The notes: generated from the letters alone by a model not told the origin. DNA of 56,855 nt from an uncultured Bacteroidales bacterium (GCA_902779845.1 CACZCZ010000026.1:1-56855), one strand, 5' to 3'; counted from the stretch's first letter, positions 1 to 9,420 are shown. Translations and numbers: made by a program.

Positions 1-225
1 ATACATTCCGAAGAGCAACGCAGGCACAAGCGCGATGACAACGAGCGACATGATGCGCTTGCTGTCGATGGCATCGTGGATGTGTGTTCCGCCAACGCGC
101 GCCGTGGTGTTGGGCACGAAGGCAAACGTATCGAAGCCATCATAAAGCGAACGGAAGGCGTGGAGCTTGCCACCCTCCTCGAAGTTCGGCTTTATTTTGT
201 CGAAAAATTTTCTTATTGCATTCAT
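1..225 (-). CDS. nqrB: Na+-translocating NADH:quinone reductase subunit B, N-terminal part (cut by window edge)
   Basis: The first 75 codons read leftward from the ATG at 225, and the frame is open at the window edge. The start MNAIRKFFDKIKPNFEEGG and the segment THIHDAIDSKRIMSLVVIAL match the usual beginning of NqrB, whose first membrane helix begins near the edge. NqrB is a membrane subunit of the sodium-pumping NADH:quinone oxidoreductase and carries covalent FMN and riboflavin. It follows nqrA with a 98-base AT-rich spacer, the expected nqrABCDEF order. An FMN transferase that could flavinylate Nqr subunits lies at 35016-36116. Confidence 0.9.
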   Translation of the reverse strand, partial: MNAIRKFFDKIKPNFEEGGKLHAFRSLYDGFDTFAFVPNTTARVGGTHIHDAIDSKRIMSLVVIALVPALLFGMY

Positions 226-239
226 AATGTAATCTTACG

Positions 240-325
240 ATTTAACAATTTACAATTTTACAATTGGGCTGCGCCTTTTGGGAACAGACAATTGTCCAAT
301 TGTAAATCGTCCAATTGTCCAATTT
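240..325. repeat. AATTG-type low-complexity repeat between nqrA and nqrB
   Basis: The spacer repeats short units such as CAATTTACAATTTTACAATT and CCAATTGTCCAATT, mostly self-complementary, broken by a short GC-rich piece (GGGCTGCGCCTTTTGGG). A related block is found inside cysN at 27339-27376. It covers the end of nqrA and the spacer before nqrB. Confidence 0.6.
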
Positions 326-1652
326 ATGCGTTCTCTTTTCTAAGGATATCCAATCCCTCACGCACAATGCGTTGCAATTCAAGTTTTGAACTATCCACGA
401 ACTCGGCAATGGCGAAATCCTCGGGAGCCACCTCGTAGATGCCGAGGGCTTCCTGGCGGTCGATGTCACCGGCGATGATAGCCTTCACGAGATAGCCGGC
501 ATAGATGTCCATGGGGAACACACGGTCGTATTCACCCGACATGATCATGTGGCGCTCGCCACCCTTGATGCGGGCATCCAGCTCGTATTCGGCCTTCTTA
601 GGACGCAGCCAGCTGAAATAGCTGCGGCTGGTGCTGAACTCCTTGAAGCGGGGAGCAATCCAACCGAGCATCTCATAGACATCGTCACCCTCGGGAATCA
701 CAGTGACCTCCGTGGCATGAGCTGCAAGCCAGCCTTCCTTGGAGGTCTTTACGCCCACCATGGGGTTGCCGTTGATGATGCGCAGGCTCTTGCTCTCGTC
801 AATCTGTCCGGCGAGGATAGATTTGATGGGCTGTCCCACGAGCGTCTTGGCGTACTTGGGAGCTTTCACCTCGGAACCGGCGACAGCGATGGTGCGGGTG
901 AAATCCACCTTACCTGTCAGCACCAGACGGCCGATGAAGATGACTTCCTCTGCGCCCAGCGTCCACACGACTTCGCCCTTGTTGATGGGATCAACGTGGT
1001 TGATCTGAACGCCCACGTTGCCTGCAGGAGCAGGACCGTCGAACACGGTGATGGTGCAGTCCTTGGCAGCGGTCAGCGCCTCAGCCTTCTGTTGCTTGCA
1101 GATGCCGAGGTTCACCTTGGCAATCTTAGCTAGCAAAGAGAGACCTGCCTGCCACTCCTTCTCCTGTCCCTGCAGGACATACTCGAAGTCGGCAGCCAGT
1201 GGCATTGAGTTGAATGCGCTCACGAAGATTGCCTTGGGCTTGTCCTCGGGATTCGCCACCACGTCGTAAGGACGCATACGGAAGAACCCGAACAATCCGC
1301 TTTCGAGCAGAAGCTTCAGCGGATCCTTCTCTGTGAAGGAGGCTGCTGTCTGCTTGCCGTCGGCATCTACGCGCACGCTCATCACCTTACGGCGTTCTCC
1401 GCGCTCCACGAGAGCGACGGTACCGCTGACAGGCGAAACGAACTTCACTTCGGGATGGCTCTTGTCCACAAACAAGGCATCCCCGACCTTGACAGCATCC
1501 CCTTCTTTGACAACGACCTTGGGTTTCATGCCACAGAAATCATCGGGGACCAGCGCATACTGACCCTCGACCTTCGTCTGCATGGTTTCCAAGTTCGCTT
1601 TGCCCTTCAGGTTTACGTCGAGGCCTTTGCGTAACTTGATTACATTTGCCAT
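324..1652 (-). CDS. nqrA: Na+-translocating NADH:quinone reductase subunit A
   Basis: A 442-residue protein of normal NqrA length. It begins MANVIKLRKGLDVNLKGKA and contains the family segments DDFCGMKPKVVVKEGDAVKVG (lipoyl/barrel-sandwich-like N-terminal region) and the C-terminal SGEYDRVFPMDIYAGYLVKA. NqrA is the peripheral cytoplasmic subunit of the sodium-pumping NADH:quinone oxidoreductase and helps form the quinone site. It is first in the nqr operon, followed by nqrB. A TAATTTTG -7 box on the minus strand lies 42 bases upstream. It is divergent from the TamB-like gene. Confidence 0.96.
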   Translation of the reverse strand: MANVIKLRKGLDVNLKGKANLETMQTKVEGQYALVPDDFCGMKPKVVVKEGDAVKVGDALFVDKSHPEVKFVSPVSGTVALVERGERRKVMSVRVDADGKQTAASFTEKDPLKLLLESGLFGFFRMRPYDVVANPEDKPKAIFVSAFNSMPLAADFEYVLQGQEKEWQAGLSLLAKIAKVNLGICKQQKAEALTAAKDCTITVFDGPAPAGNVGVQINHVDPINKGEVVWTLGAEEVIFIGRLVLTGKVDFTRTIAVAGSEVKAPKYAKTLVGQPIKSILAGQIDESKSLRIINGNPMVGVKTSKEGWLAAHATEVTVIPEGDDVYEMLGWIAPRFKEFSTSRSYFSWLRPKKAEYELDARIKGGERHMIMSGEYDRVFPMDIYAGYLVKAIIAGDIDRQEALGIYEVAPEDFAIAEFVDSSKLELQRIVREGLDILRKENA

Positions 1653-1693
1653 ATAAAATTAGTATGAATAAATGGTTTTAGCTAAAAACTGCG

Positions 1694-1701
1694 CAAAATT
1701 A
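1694..1701 (-). promoter_or_regulatory. Bacteroidetes -7 box for the nqr operon
   Basis: TAATTTTG on the minus strand fits TAnnTTTG and lies about 40 bases before the nqrA start. No clear TTTG -33 box is seen at the expected spacing, so the call is moderate. Confidence 0.45.
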
Positions 1702-1741
1702 AAGAAAAAACACCAATCACGACGCATAAACGGCCAACAAT

Positions 1742-1773
1742 TTTGCTTAGGACACAAAAAAACACTACTTTTG
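1742..1773 (+). promoter_or_regulatory. Bacteroidetes promoter (TTTG ... TActTTTG) of the TamB-like gene
   Basis: TTTG at 1742-1745 and TACTTTTG at 1766-1773 are separated by 20 bases, a full match to the Bacteroidetes primary sigma consensus. Transcription should begin near 1780, which is downstream of the longest-frame start of the gene (TTG at 1743). Confidence 0.75.
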
Positions 1774-4700
1774 CTCTCACAAATCGCAACATAACCATCA
1801 AAACGCTGCGACATATCATCCGCTTGACGGTATATTTGTTCTTGGGACTATACCTCGGGCTTTGGCTGTTCACGATCTCTCCAGCGTGCCAACGCTGGTT
1901 GGCCGGGAAAGCTTCTGATGTGCTATCTAAAGAACTGGGTACTCATGTCGAGATTGGCAATGCTCGACTGGGGCTCTTCAACCGTGTGGTGCTTGATGAC
2001 ATACTCCTCCTGGACCAACAAGCCGACACCCTCCTCGCCGCAACACGTGCCAGCACGAAAATAAACCTGATGGAACTCACCCAAGGGCGCATACGCATCG
2101 GCAGCGTGCAGCTCTTCGGTTACGACATTCGTCTGCATCGCCCCACATGGGATGCACCCTATAACTTCCAGTTTATTATAGATCGTTTTGCCTCGAAGGA
2201 CACCACTTCTACCCCACTCGACTTAGCCATCTCCAGTATCATCATCCGTCGCGGACGACTCTCTCACGACATCGACAGTGTCCCCATTTCCAACCACTTC
2301 ACACCCGCTCATTTGTATTTTACAGACCTGAATCTAAAGGCCAGTGTCAGCGACCTTACTAAAGAACGTTGTAGCTTGGAAATCAACGAATTTAATTTTA
2401 CGGAATCAAGAAGTGGTTTAACAGTCGAGGACTTCCGAGCCAAGTTCTGGGGCGACCGCCAGAATGTGCAGCTCACGAACCTATGGATGCGGTTGCCGCA
2501 CTCCACGATTACCATCCCGGCCATCAGCATCAGTAATGGATTCACGCGATGGTTGGAGAACAACGCCGTCTTCCATATTCGCGGTGAGGTGACGCCTTCA
2601 GATTTGGCGCCCTTTGACCAACGTCTTCAACGTTTCCAGCAACCCATTCACCTCACCTTACAAGGTCGAAAGCGAGCAGAAGGGATTCTTCTTCAGCGCT
2701 TGATGCTCAGCGGTAAGGGCCTCTCCATCGAGGCCAAGGCAGAGGCCCGGCTGCAGGCGTCCGCCGACAGCAGCGCTTCCATCAAGCTTGCCAGTTGGCA
2801 CGCCACACTGCCGCATTGCTACGTCCGTCAGGCTTTCTATCAACCCATACTGGAGTTGCTAAGCGCGATGGAGCCTCGGCCAATCCTCCCAGTCTCAACC
2901 GCAAACATGCTGAGCCGTATCGGAGACATCAGCCTGACGAGCGAAGCATCGGGCAGCACAACGAGACAATTCATCACAGCAAGCGTGAAGGCGCACACCG
3001 CCATCGGCGGCATTGAAGCCCGGGGCGACTTGCAGGCCCAAGACAAGTTCAACATTCAGGCCGAGACCACCGATGTCCTCATCGCCAAGCTCCTGGGCAA
3101 AGATAGCGGCATCCCCGTAGATAACATCACCCTCATGGCCAACGCCAGTGGTAGCATCCGACAGCGGCAGCTACAGGGAACAGCCACCCTCAAGAACCTC
3201 GTTCTCAAAGAGACGCAGCTAAGCACTGTGGAGACTCGCTTCACAATCTCGCCCTATCATCTGAATGCCTCAGTGAATCTTGAAGACGACGAGTACGACC
3301 TGCAGCTGTCCACTGACCTGCACAGCCAGAAGGAGATGAAGCTGACAGCCGAGGCATTGGAGCATATAGAAGGACACATAGGATTAGAACGCGTGCGCGT
3401 GCATCGTGAAGAGAAGGACTACGAACTCAACCGCCTGCACTTCTCAACTGCCAACGACGATCGCGGCCACCACATTCTTGTCAGCGGTGACTTCATCGAC
3501 GCTCATGCCGATGGGCGCTTCCACTATGCCAGCATCGTCCCTGCCGTACGCCAAAGACTGCACGAAGTACTGCCCTCGCTCATCAGTGCGCCCAAAGCCG
3601 CGAGTGAGGGACTTAATGAGCAAGTTACTTTTTCCATACATCTGTGGAACACGACGCAACTGCTCTCGCTGGCCGACATTCCTCTGCGTCTGCCAGAACC
3701 TGGATATATCGAGGGTGAGCTCAACATGTCAAAGAGTGAGTTCGCTGTGATGGCTGACTTCCCGCATCTTGAATATGCCTCCGAGGATCTGCGCGCCGTC
3801 AGTATGCTGGCGCGTCAAGAAGGAGACAGCATCCTGTCCTTTGTAACCCTGCAGCGAATGATGGAACTGGGGCCAATGGACCTCTCCGTGCTCGCCGAAG
3901 GCAAGAACGACAAGTTGAACACCACCTTTGCCTGGGACGACCACAATATACCTGCCGAGCGTGGCGAACTAACCACCTCAACCCTCTTCTTCAAGGATCA
4001 GGAGAGCCATCTCGGTGCTGACATCCGCATTCTTCCCACGGACATCGTCATCTCTGACACTGTCTGGAATGTGAATGAAGCCCGCGTGAAGTATGACAAA
4101 GGCGTCGTTGATGTCAACGGATTCCGTATTGCTCAGGGTGGACGCCATTTGCGCGTTGATGGCCGTGTTTCAGACAATCCGGCAGACACGCTCTATGCCG
4201 ACCTGCGCAGCATCAAGCTGGAATATGTGTTTGGCATCATTGACTTCCACGATGTAGAATTCGAGGGACAGACCACGGGCAAGGTGAAGGTCCACGATAT
4301 CTTCAAGGATATCGCCGTGGATGCCGACCTGCATGTTGATGACCTGATTCTCAACGGCGGGCTGCTGGGCGAAGCACAAGTGCTTGGCGGCTTCGGGCGC
4401 AAGGACGATCGCGCTATTGACCTCGACATTCTCATCCGCGAGCCTTTGCGGGGCGAGTTCAGCACCGTCCGTGGTATCGTCAAGCCCGGTCATGAGCCAG
4501 GACGCGGTTTGGATCTCGACATACGAGCGAACTACCTGAACACCTATTTCATCAACTACTTCACCGAAGGCATCTTCAACAACCTGCAGGGACGCGCCAC
4601 AGGCTATGCTCATCTCTATGGGCCATTCAAGCAATTGGACCTCGAAGGCGAGTTGGTGCTGGACACGTTGGATGTAGGCATCGATGTGCTGGGCACCCGT

Positions 4701-6179
4701 TTCCACACCTACGGCGGCGACAGCCTCCACCTCTTCCCCGGCGGCATCCGCATCTCCGATGCCCAGATCTACGACCGCTACCACCGCAAAGACAACCTCG
4801 CTCACCACGCCATCCTCAACGGCGAGCTGCGCTACGAACATTTCAAGAATCTGCGCTACACCTTTGACATCGCTGCCGACGATTTCCTGGGCTATGACTT
4901 TAAGGACTTCGGCGACCAAAGCTTCTACGGCACAGTCTATGCCGATGGCAACGTGCATCTGGCTGGACAACCTGGCGAACTGACTGTGGACATCAAGTGT
5001 ACGCCCCTGCAAGGCACCGTCTTCACCTATAATGTCTCTTCGCCCACGACGCTCACGGATAATGAGTTCATCACCTATAAGGAGAAAAACCACCTGGTCC
5101 CCCTTTCGCCCCCCGAGGGTGGCACTGATGCTCAATCCAATACTGATGATGGTAATGTAGCCCCCTCGGGGGCAGAAGAGGGGGCCACTTCTGACGAACC
5201 CATGGACATGCACATCAACTTTGACTTGGACATCACGCCTGCGGCTCAGATGCGTCTGCTGATGGACGCCCGTTCCGAAGACTACATCAACCTCTTCGGT
5301 GACGCACACATCCGCGCCACCTTCCACAACCGCGGGCGTTTCCAGATGTACGGCACCTATCGCGTCGATCACGGCACCTATCGTCTTTCGCTGCAGGATG
5401 TCATCCGCAAGGAGTTCCGTTTCCAGCAGGGAGGCACTCTTGTCTTTGGCGGCGATCCCATGAAGGGCACCCTGAACCTGCAGGCCATCTACACCGTTCC
5501 CAGCGTGTCGCTGAACGACCTGGCTGTAGGTAATAACTTCTCCAGTAGTAACGTTCGTGTGAACTGTCTGATGAACATCGGCGGGCGTGCTGAACAGCCA
5601 CAGGTCACCTTCGACTTCGATATCCCCAACGTCAACGAGGACGAAAAGCAGATGGTACGCTCGCTCATCTCCACCGATGAGGAACGGAACATGCAGGTCA
5701 TCTACCTCCTGGGCATCGGACGCTTCTACACGCAGGACCTCACAGCCGGACAAAGCCAGACCAATGCCGCCATGCAGAGTCTGCTCTCCTCGACCATCTC
5801 AGGGCAGTTGAACAACCTCCTCACAAGCGTCATCGGGAACAGCAACTGGAACTTCGGCACGAATCTTTCAACAGGCAACCAAGGCTGGAACGAGGTCGAT
5901 GTCGAGGGAATGCTCAGCGGCCGCCTTCTCAACAACCGTCTTCTCATCAACGGCACCTTCGGCTACCGCGACACGCCCATCGCCAACACCAACTTCATTG
6001 GCGACTTTGATGTGCAGTGGCTGCTTACCAAGTCTGGCAACATCAGCCTGAAAGCCTACAGCGAGACCAACGACCGCTACTTCACCAAGACCGCCCTCAC
6101 CACCCAAGGCATCGGCATCCAGGTGAAGAAGGATTTCAATACACTGCGCGAGCTCTTCCGCTTCCGCCGCCGCAAATAG
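1743..6179 (+). CDS. TamB-like translocation/assembly protein (DUF490)
   Basis: A very large protein (up to 1478 residues) with one N-terminal membrane segment (about residues 28-47, LTVYLFLGLYLGLWLF). A long beta-rich AsmA/TamB-like body follows, ending in the conserved C-terminal TamB domain (about 1150-1478: GRFQMYGTYRVDHGTYRLSL, FRFQQGGTLVFGGDPMKG, GLFQ-like closing strands). TamB-like proteins bridge the inner and outer membrane and act in outer-membrane protein assembly or lipid transport. The coordinates use the longest open frame (TTG at 1743), but a promoter overlaps that codon. The true start probably lies near 1791-1824, where no ATG exists. An in-frame Gly/Pro/Glu-rich insert (about residues 1118-1150) comes from a palindromic element. 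The next gene starts 15 bases downstream. Confidence 0.88.
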   Translation: MLRTQKNTTFALTNRNITIKTLRHIIRLTVYLFLGLYLGLWLFTISPACQRWLAGKASDVLSKELGTHVEIGNARLGLFNRVVLDDILLLDQQADTLLAATRASTKINLMELTQGRIRIGSVQLFGYDIRLHRPTWDAPYNFQFIIDRFASKDTTSTPLDLAISSIIIRRGRLSHDIDSVPISNHFTPAHLYFTDLNLKASVSDLTKERCSLEINEFNFTESRSGLTVEDFRAKFWGDRQNVQLTNLWMRLPHSTITIPAISISNGFTRWLENNAVFHIRGEVTPSDLAPFDQRLQRFQQPIHLTLQGRKRAEGILLQRLMLSGKGLSIEAKAEARLQASADSSASIKLASWHATLPHCYVRQAFYQPILELLSAMEPRPILPVSTANMLSRIGDISLTSEASGSTTRQFITASVKAHTAIGGIEARGDLQAQDKFNIQAETTDVLIAKLLGKDSGIPVDNITLMANASGSIRQRQLQGTATLKNLVLKETQLSTVETRFTISPYHLNASVNLEDDEYDLQLSTDLHSQKEMKLTAEALEHIEGHIGLERVRVHREEKDYELNRLHFSTANDDRGHHILVSGDFIDAHADGRFHYASIVPAVRQRLHEVLPSLISAPKAASEGLNEQVTFSIHLWNTTQLLSLADIPLRLPEPGYIEGELNMSKSEFAVMADFPHLEYASEDLRAVSMLARQEGDSILSFVTLQRMMELGPMDLSVLAEGKNDKLNTTFAWDDHNIPAERGELTTSTLFFKDQESHLGADIRILPTDIVISDTVWNVNEARVKYDKGVVDVNGFRIAQGGRHLRVDGRVSDNPADTLYADLRSIKLEYVFGIIDFHDVEFEGQTTGKVKVHDIFKDIAVDADLHVDDLILNGGLLGEAQVLGGFGRKDDRAIDLDILIREPLRGEFSTVRGIVKPGHEPGRGLDLDIRANYLNTYFINYFTEGIFNNLQGRATGYAHLYGPFKQLDLEGELVLDTLDVGIDVLGTRFHTYGGDSLHLFPGGIRISDAQIYDRYHRKDNLAHHAILNGELRYEHFKNLRYTFDIAADDFLGYDFKDFGDQSFYGTVYADGNVHLAGQPGELTVDIKCTPLQGTVFTYNVSSPTTLTDNEFITYKEKNHLVPLSPPEGGTDAQSNTDDGNVAPSGAEEGATSDEPMDMHINFDLDITPAAQMRLLMDARSEDYINLFGDAHIRATFHNRGRFQMYGTYRVDHGTYRLSLQDVIRKEFRFQQGGTLVFGGDPMKGTLNLQAIYTVPSVSLNDLAVGNNFSSSNVRVNCLMNIGGRAEQPQVTFDFDIPNVNEDEKQMVRSLISTDEERNMQVIYLLGIGRFYTQDLTAGQSQTNAAMQSLLSSTISGQLNNLLTSVIGNSNWNFGTNLSTGNQGWNEVDVEGMLSGRLLNNRLLINGTFGYRDTPIANTNFIGDFDVQWLLTKSGNISLKAYSETNDRYFTKTALTTQGIGIQVKKDFNTLRELFRFRRRK
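5097..5186. repeat. Palindromic GC-rich element pair inside the TamB-like gene
   Basis: Two inverted G/C blocks (CCCCCCGAGGG and CCCCCTCGGGGGC) flank a 40-base Asn/Asp-rich spacer. They are read in frame as PLSPPEGGT and APSGAEEGAT just before the C-terminal TamB domain. This is a variant of the element family found elsewhere in the window. Confidence 0.65.
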
Positions 6180-6194
6180 AAACACAAAGAACAA

Positions 6195-7718
6195 ATGAAA
6201 CAGGTACAAAGTTTGATTATAATTGTAATGGCGGCAGTAACGCTGCTCACGATCGGCGGCTGCAGCAGGGATGACCATGCTGCAGAGCCGCTGGAAACCA
6301 TTGACTTCAGCCACGCACGCCTGGCGGTGTGGACGGACAGCGGTAATGAGTACTACACGAAGATTCTGTATCCCGAGGCGAAATGTGTATATCTGGAGAG
6401 TCTCAGCAGTATGGTGCAGAACCTCAAGCAGGGCAAGGTGGACGGCTTCATCATGACACGTAGCATAGTGACGACCCTGCAGAAGGAGGGTGTGGATATC
6501 GACTTCCTGCCGGACACGCTGTGCAATGTGCCGTGTGTGTATGCCTTCACGGTGTCGGAGCGCGGCAAGATGTTGTGTCAGCAGATGAATGCCTTTCTGG
6601 CCTCCATCAAGGCCGACGGCACGCTGGAGCGCCTGCGGCAGAAATGGATGGAGAGCGACGAGAGCGACCGCACATTCATCAAGTCGCCACTCACGGGCGA
6701 GAACGGTACCATCGTGGTGTCATCCTCAGCGGAAACGGTGCCCTACTCCTATATGAAAGACAACGAGCTGACAGGCTTCGAGATAGAGATCATCGATTTG
6801 TTCTGTGCTGCCAACGGCTACGACTACGCGGTGAAGACCAACAACTTCGACGCGATGCTGGCCGATGTGTCGCTGGGCAAAGTGGACATCGCCGCCAGCT
6901 ACATCGAATGGTTGCCGGACCGCGAGGGGAATGTCCTGTTCTCCACACCCACGGACGAGGGCTACTGCGTGATGGTGGTCCGTTCGGACGAGGTCAGCCA
7001 TATGGGACTCCTCAGCATGCTCGCGCGCGGCATCAAGAACACACTGATTGTGGAGGACCGCTGGAAGATGATTCTCGAAGGAATGTACGTGACAATTGTC
7101 ATCACCATCTTCGCAGCGCTGCTGGGCACACTGCTAGGTTTCCTCGTCTATCTGCTCTATCGCGAGAACATCAAGGTGTTGAACAAGTGCATTGACCTGT
7201 CGGTGACAGCGTTGCAAGGCGTGCCAGACTTAATCCTTCTGATGTTCTTCTACTATGTCGTCTTCGGAAAATTCGACGTGGGCGGCACGGTGGTGGCTGT
7301 CATCGCCTTCGGAATCATGCTGAGCGTCTCGGTATTCATTATGCTGAAAAGCGGTTCCGAGAGCATTCACCGAGGACAGACGGAAGCGGCGCTGGCGCTG
7401 GGATTCACGGAGCGGAGGACTTACCTGAAGTTCATACTGCCGCAGGTGCTGACAGTCTTCTTCCCGACCTATAAGAAAGCACTCGTAGATATGATGCTTT
7501 CCACCGCCATTGTGGGCTATGTGGCCGTGCAGGACCTAACACGCATGGGCGACCTCATCCGTGCGCGTACCTTCGATGCGTTCGTGCCGCTGATCACCGT
7601 CTCCATCATCTACTTCCTGCTCTCCTGGCTGATGCTGAAGGGCATGGGCGCGCTACTGTCGCAACTGAATCCAAGAAACCGCAAACCTAAAACGATACTG
7701 AAAGGAGTGAAGCAATGA
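6195..7718 (+). CDS. Fused amino-acid ABC transporter receptor/permease lipoprotein
   Basis: A 507-residue protein starting with a lipoprotein signal (LLTIGGC lipobox, Cys at about 23). Residues 35-270 carry two SBP_bac_3-like receptor segments, the second with SSSAETVPYSYMKDNELTGF, typical of polar amino-acid receptors. Residues 290-490 form a membrane permease of the GlnP/HisM kind with the EAA loop EAALALGFTERRTYLKFILP. The receptor and permease are one chain, as in GlnP-type transporters. A lipidated N-terminus is unexpected for a chain whose receptor must face the periplasm, but it fits inner-membrane anchoring. The substrate is unknown. It overlaps the ATPase gene by 4 bases (ATGA), so the two are translationally coupled. 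Confidence 0.88.
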   Translation: MKQVQSLIIIVMAAVTLLTIGGCSRDDHAAEPLETIDFSHARLAVWTDSGNEYYTKILYPEAKCVYLESLSSMVQNLKQGKVDGFIMTRSIVTTLQKEGVDIDFLPDTLCNVPCVYAFTVSERGKMLCQQMNAFLASIKADGTLERLRQKWMESDESDRTFIKSPLTGENGTIVVSSSAETVPYSYMKDNELTGFEIEIIDLFCAANGYDYAVKTNNFDAMLADVSLGKVDIAASYIEWLPDREGNVLFSTPTDEGYCVMVVRSDEVSHMGLLSMLARGIKNTLIVEDRWKMILEGMYVTIVITIFAALLGTLLGFLVYLLYRENIKVLNKCIDLSVTALQGVPDLILLMFFYYVVFGKFDVGGTVVAVIAFGIMLSVSVFIMLKSGSESIHRGQTEAALALGFTERRTYLKFILPQVLTVFFPTYKKALVDMMLSTAIVGYVAVQDLTRMGDLIRARTFDAFVPLITVSIIYFLLSWLMLKGMGALLSQLNPRNRKPKTILKGVKQ

Positions 7719-8818
7719 ACGAGCCCATGATAAAAATCCGAAACCTCACGATGTCCTTCGGAAGTGTCACACCGCTGAAGAATATCAACCTCGACATCCA
7801 ACGAGGCGACATCGTTGCCCTCATCGGTCCCTCGGGCACGGGTAAGTCAACGCTCCTGCGGTTGATCAACCGTCTGGAGACGCCCACCAGCGGCAGCATC
7901 ATCGTGGATGGCGAGGACATCACGGCTCCCGACTGTCGTCTGGAACTGTTGCGAAAGAAGATTGGCATGATTTTCCAGTCGTTCAATCTCTTTGCCCATC
8001 TCACAGTCATCGAGAACATCATGGCAGCACCTGTGAGCGTGGCTCATCTCTCGCGGCAGGCGGCCTACGACCAGGCTATGAAACTGCTGAAGAGCGTGGG
8101 CTTGCAGAGTAAGGCGCTCAGCTACCCCTCGGAGCTTAGCGGCGGCCAGCAGCAGCGCATTGCCATCGTGAGGGCCTTGGCCATGAATCCTGAGATGCTG
8201 TTGTTCGATGAACCCACCTCTGCGCTTGACCCCACGATGGTAAGCGAGGTAGAGAATGTCATCCGCCGTGTGGCCGAGGAGGGTACCACGATGATGATTG
8301 TGACCCACGAGATGGAGTTCGCCCGCAGCATTGCCAACCGCGTTATCTTCATGGAGAATGGCTGTATTCACGAAGACGGAACGCCAGACCAAATCTTCAA
8401 CCACCCGCAGAGCGAACGCACGCGTCAGTTCATACAACGACTGAAGGTGCTGACCCTTACCGTTGACTCACATGAAGTGGACACCCTGAGCTGCTTTACA
8501 CTCATCGAGGAGTTCGTTGCCAAGAACGGCATCCCACGCAGAACGAAGAATGCGCTGCTCTCCCTCTTTGACGAGCTCTGCATTGGAATGCTTTTGTCGA
8601 GGATGGAAAGTCCCCTCATTAAGATGATGATAGAATACGGCGTTGACGGCCACGTGACAGTGAATATCGACTACAACGGCGACCGCTTCGACATTGCCGA
8701 TTCCACCGACGACATCGCCCTCGCCATCGTCAAGGCGTTCATCGCAGACATGTCGTACAACTACGACGCTGATGACCGCGAAGCGCCCAATCATCTAAAA
8801 ATTAGCTTAGTAGATTAG
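7715..8818 (+). CDS. Amino-acid ABC transporter ATPase with extra C-terminal domain
   Basis: Residues 1-245 are a GlnQ/HisP-type ABC ATPase: Walker A GPSGTGKST, signature LSGGQQQR, Walker B LLFDEPTSALDP, switch His in VTHEMEF. It powers the receptor/permease encoded just upstream with ATGA overlap. The family normally ends near residue 245. Here about 120 residues are added, with a helix-rich part (LLSLFDELCIGMLLSRM) followed by strand patterns (VTVNIDYNGDRFDIAD) and a final helix/strand. This recalls the RsbW/SpoIIAB anti-sigma ATPase fold but lacks the N-box Asn, so it may be a degenerate regulatory domain. The domain assignment is inference; the ATPase call is firm. Confidence 0.9.
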   Translation: MNEPMIKIRNLTMSFGSVTPLKNINLDIQRGDIVALIGPSGTGKSTLLRLINRLETPTSGSIIVDGEDITAPDCRLELLRKKIGMIFQSFNLFAHLTVIENIMAAPVSVAHLSRQAAYDQAMKLLKSVGLQSKALSYPSELSGGQQQRIAIVRALAMNPEMLLFDEPTSALDPTMVSEVENVIRRVAEEGTTMMIVTHEMEFARSIANRVIFMENGCIHEDGTPDQIFNHPQSERTRQFIQRLKVLTLTVDSHEVDTLSCFTLIEEFVAKNGIPRRTKNALLSLFDELCIGMLLSRMESPLIKMMIEYGVDGHVTVNIDYNGDRFDIADSTDDIALAIVKAFIADMSYNYDADDREAPNHLKISLVD

Positions 8819-8824
8819 TACACT

Positions 8825-9400
8825 ATGAAATTAATATACTTCCATGGTTTCGGCTCATCGGGTGCCAGCGGCACTGTCGAAACCCTTCGTCGTCTCCTCC
8901 CCGACGACCAAATCATCGCTCCAGACATCCCCATTGACCCTGTCGAGGCACTACCCTACCTCCGTCAGCTCTGCGCCAACGAGCAGCCCGACATCGTCGT
9001 GGGAACAAGCATGGGTGGAATGTATGCCCAGCAGATGCGTGGCTTTGTCCGTATCTGCATCAATCCGGCTGTGAACATGTCCACAATGAGCACTGTCCTT
9101 CGCACGGGCGAACACAAGTTCTTCAACGGGCGCAAGGACGGTCAGAAGACCTTCCGCATCACGCGCGACATCATCCAGCATCACAACCAGATGGAACGTC
9201 AGCAGTGGAAGGACATCACCGACTGGGACCGTGAACACTGCTATGGTCTCTTCGGCATCAACGACCCGCTGGTGCACACCTACGATCTCTTCCACAAGCA
9301 TTATCCCCACGCCATCCGCTTCGAAGGCGAACACCGCCTCAATGAGAAAGTCCTGCGCAAAGTCGTCCTTCCCCTGATTCAAGAGCTCACAGCGAAGTGA
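8825..9400 (+). CDS. YqiA/YcfP-like alpha/beta-hydrolase
   Basis: A 191-residue protein beginning MKLIYFHGFGSSGASGT, with the nucleophile elbow GTSMGGMYAQ (Ser near residue 61) and a closing His in FEGEHRLNEKV. Size and layout match the UPF0227/YqiA esterase family, which hydrolyses small esters in the cytoplasm; the natural substrate is not known. It starts 6 bases after the ABC ATPase and probably shares its transcript. It converges on the ABC-F gene with only 20 bases between the stops and no clear terminator hairpin. Confidence 0.85.
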   Translation: MKLIYFHGFGSSGASGTVETLRRLLPDDQIIAPDIPIDPVEALPYLRQLCANEQPDIVVGTSMGGMYAQQMRGFVRICINPAVNMSTMSTVLRTGEHKFFNGRKDGQKTFRITRDIIQHHNQMERQQWKDITDWDREHCYGLFGINDPLVHTYDLFHKHYPHAIRFEGEHRLNEKVLRKVVLPLIQELTAK

Positions 9401-9420
9401 GACGCCCCTTGCGCATCCCT

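Noticed and set aside
549-1563. Rightward frames over nqrA
   Set aside because: Shadows of the leftward nqrA frame.
4170-5753. A 527-codon open frame antisense to the TamB-like gene
   Set aside because: It mirrors codon use of the real gene, has no recognisable domain, and overlaps it fully.
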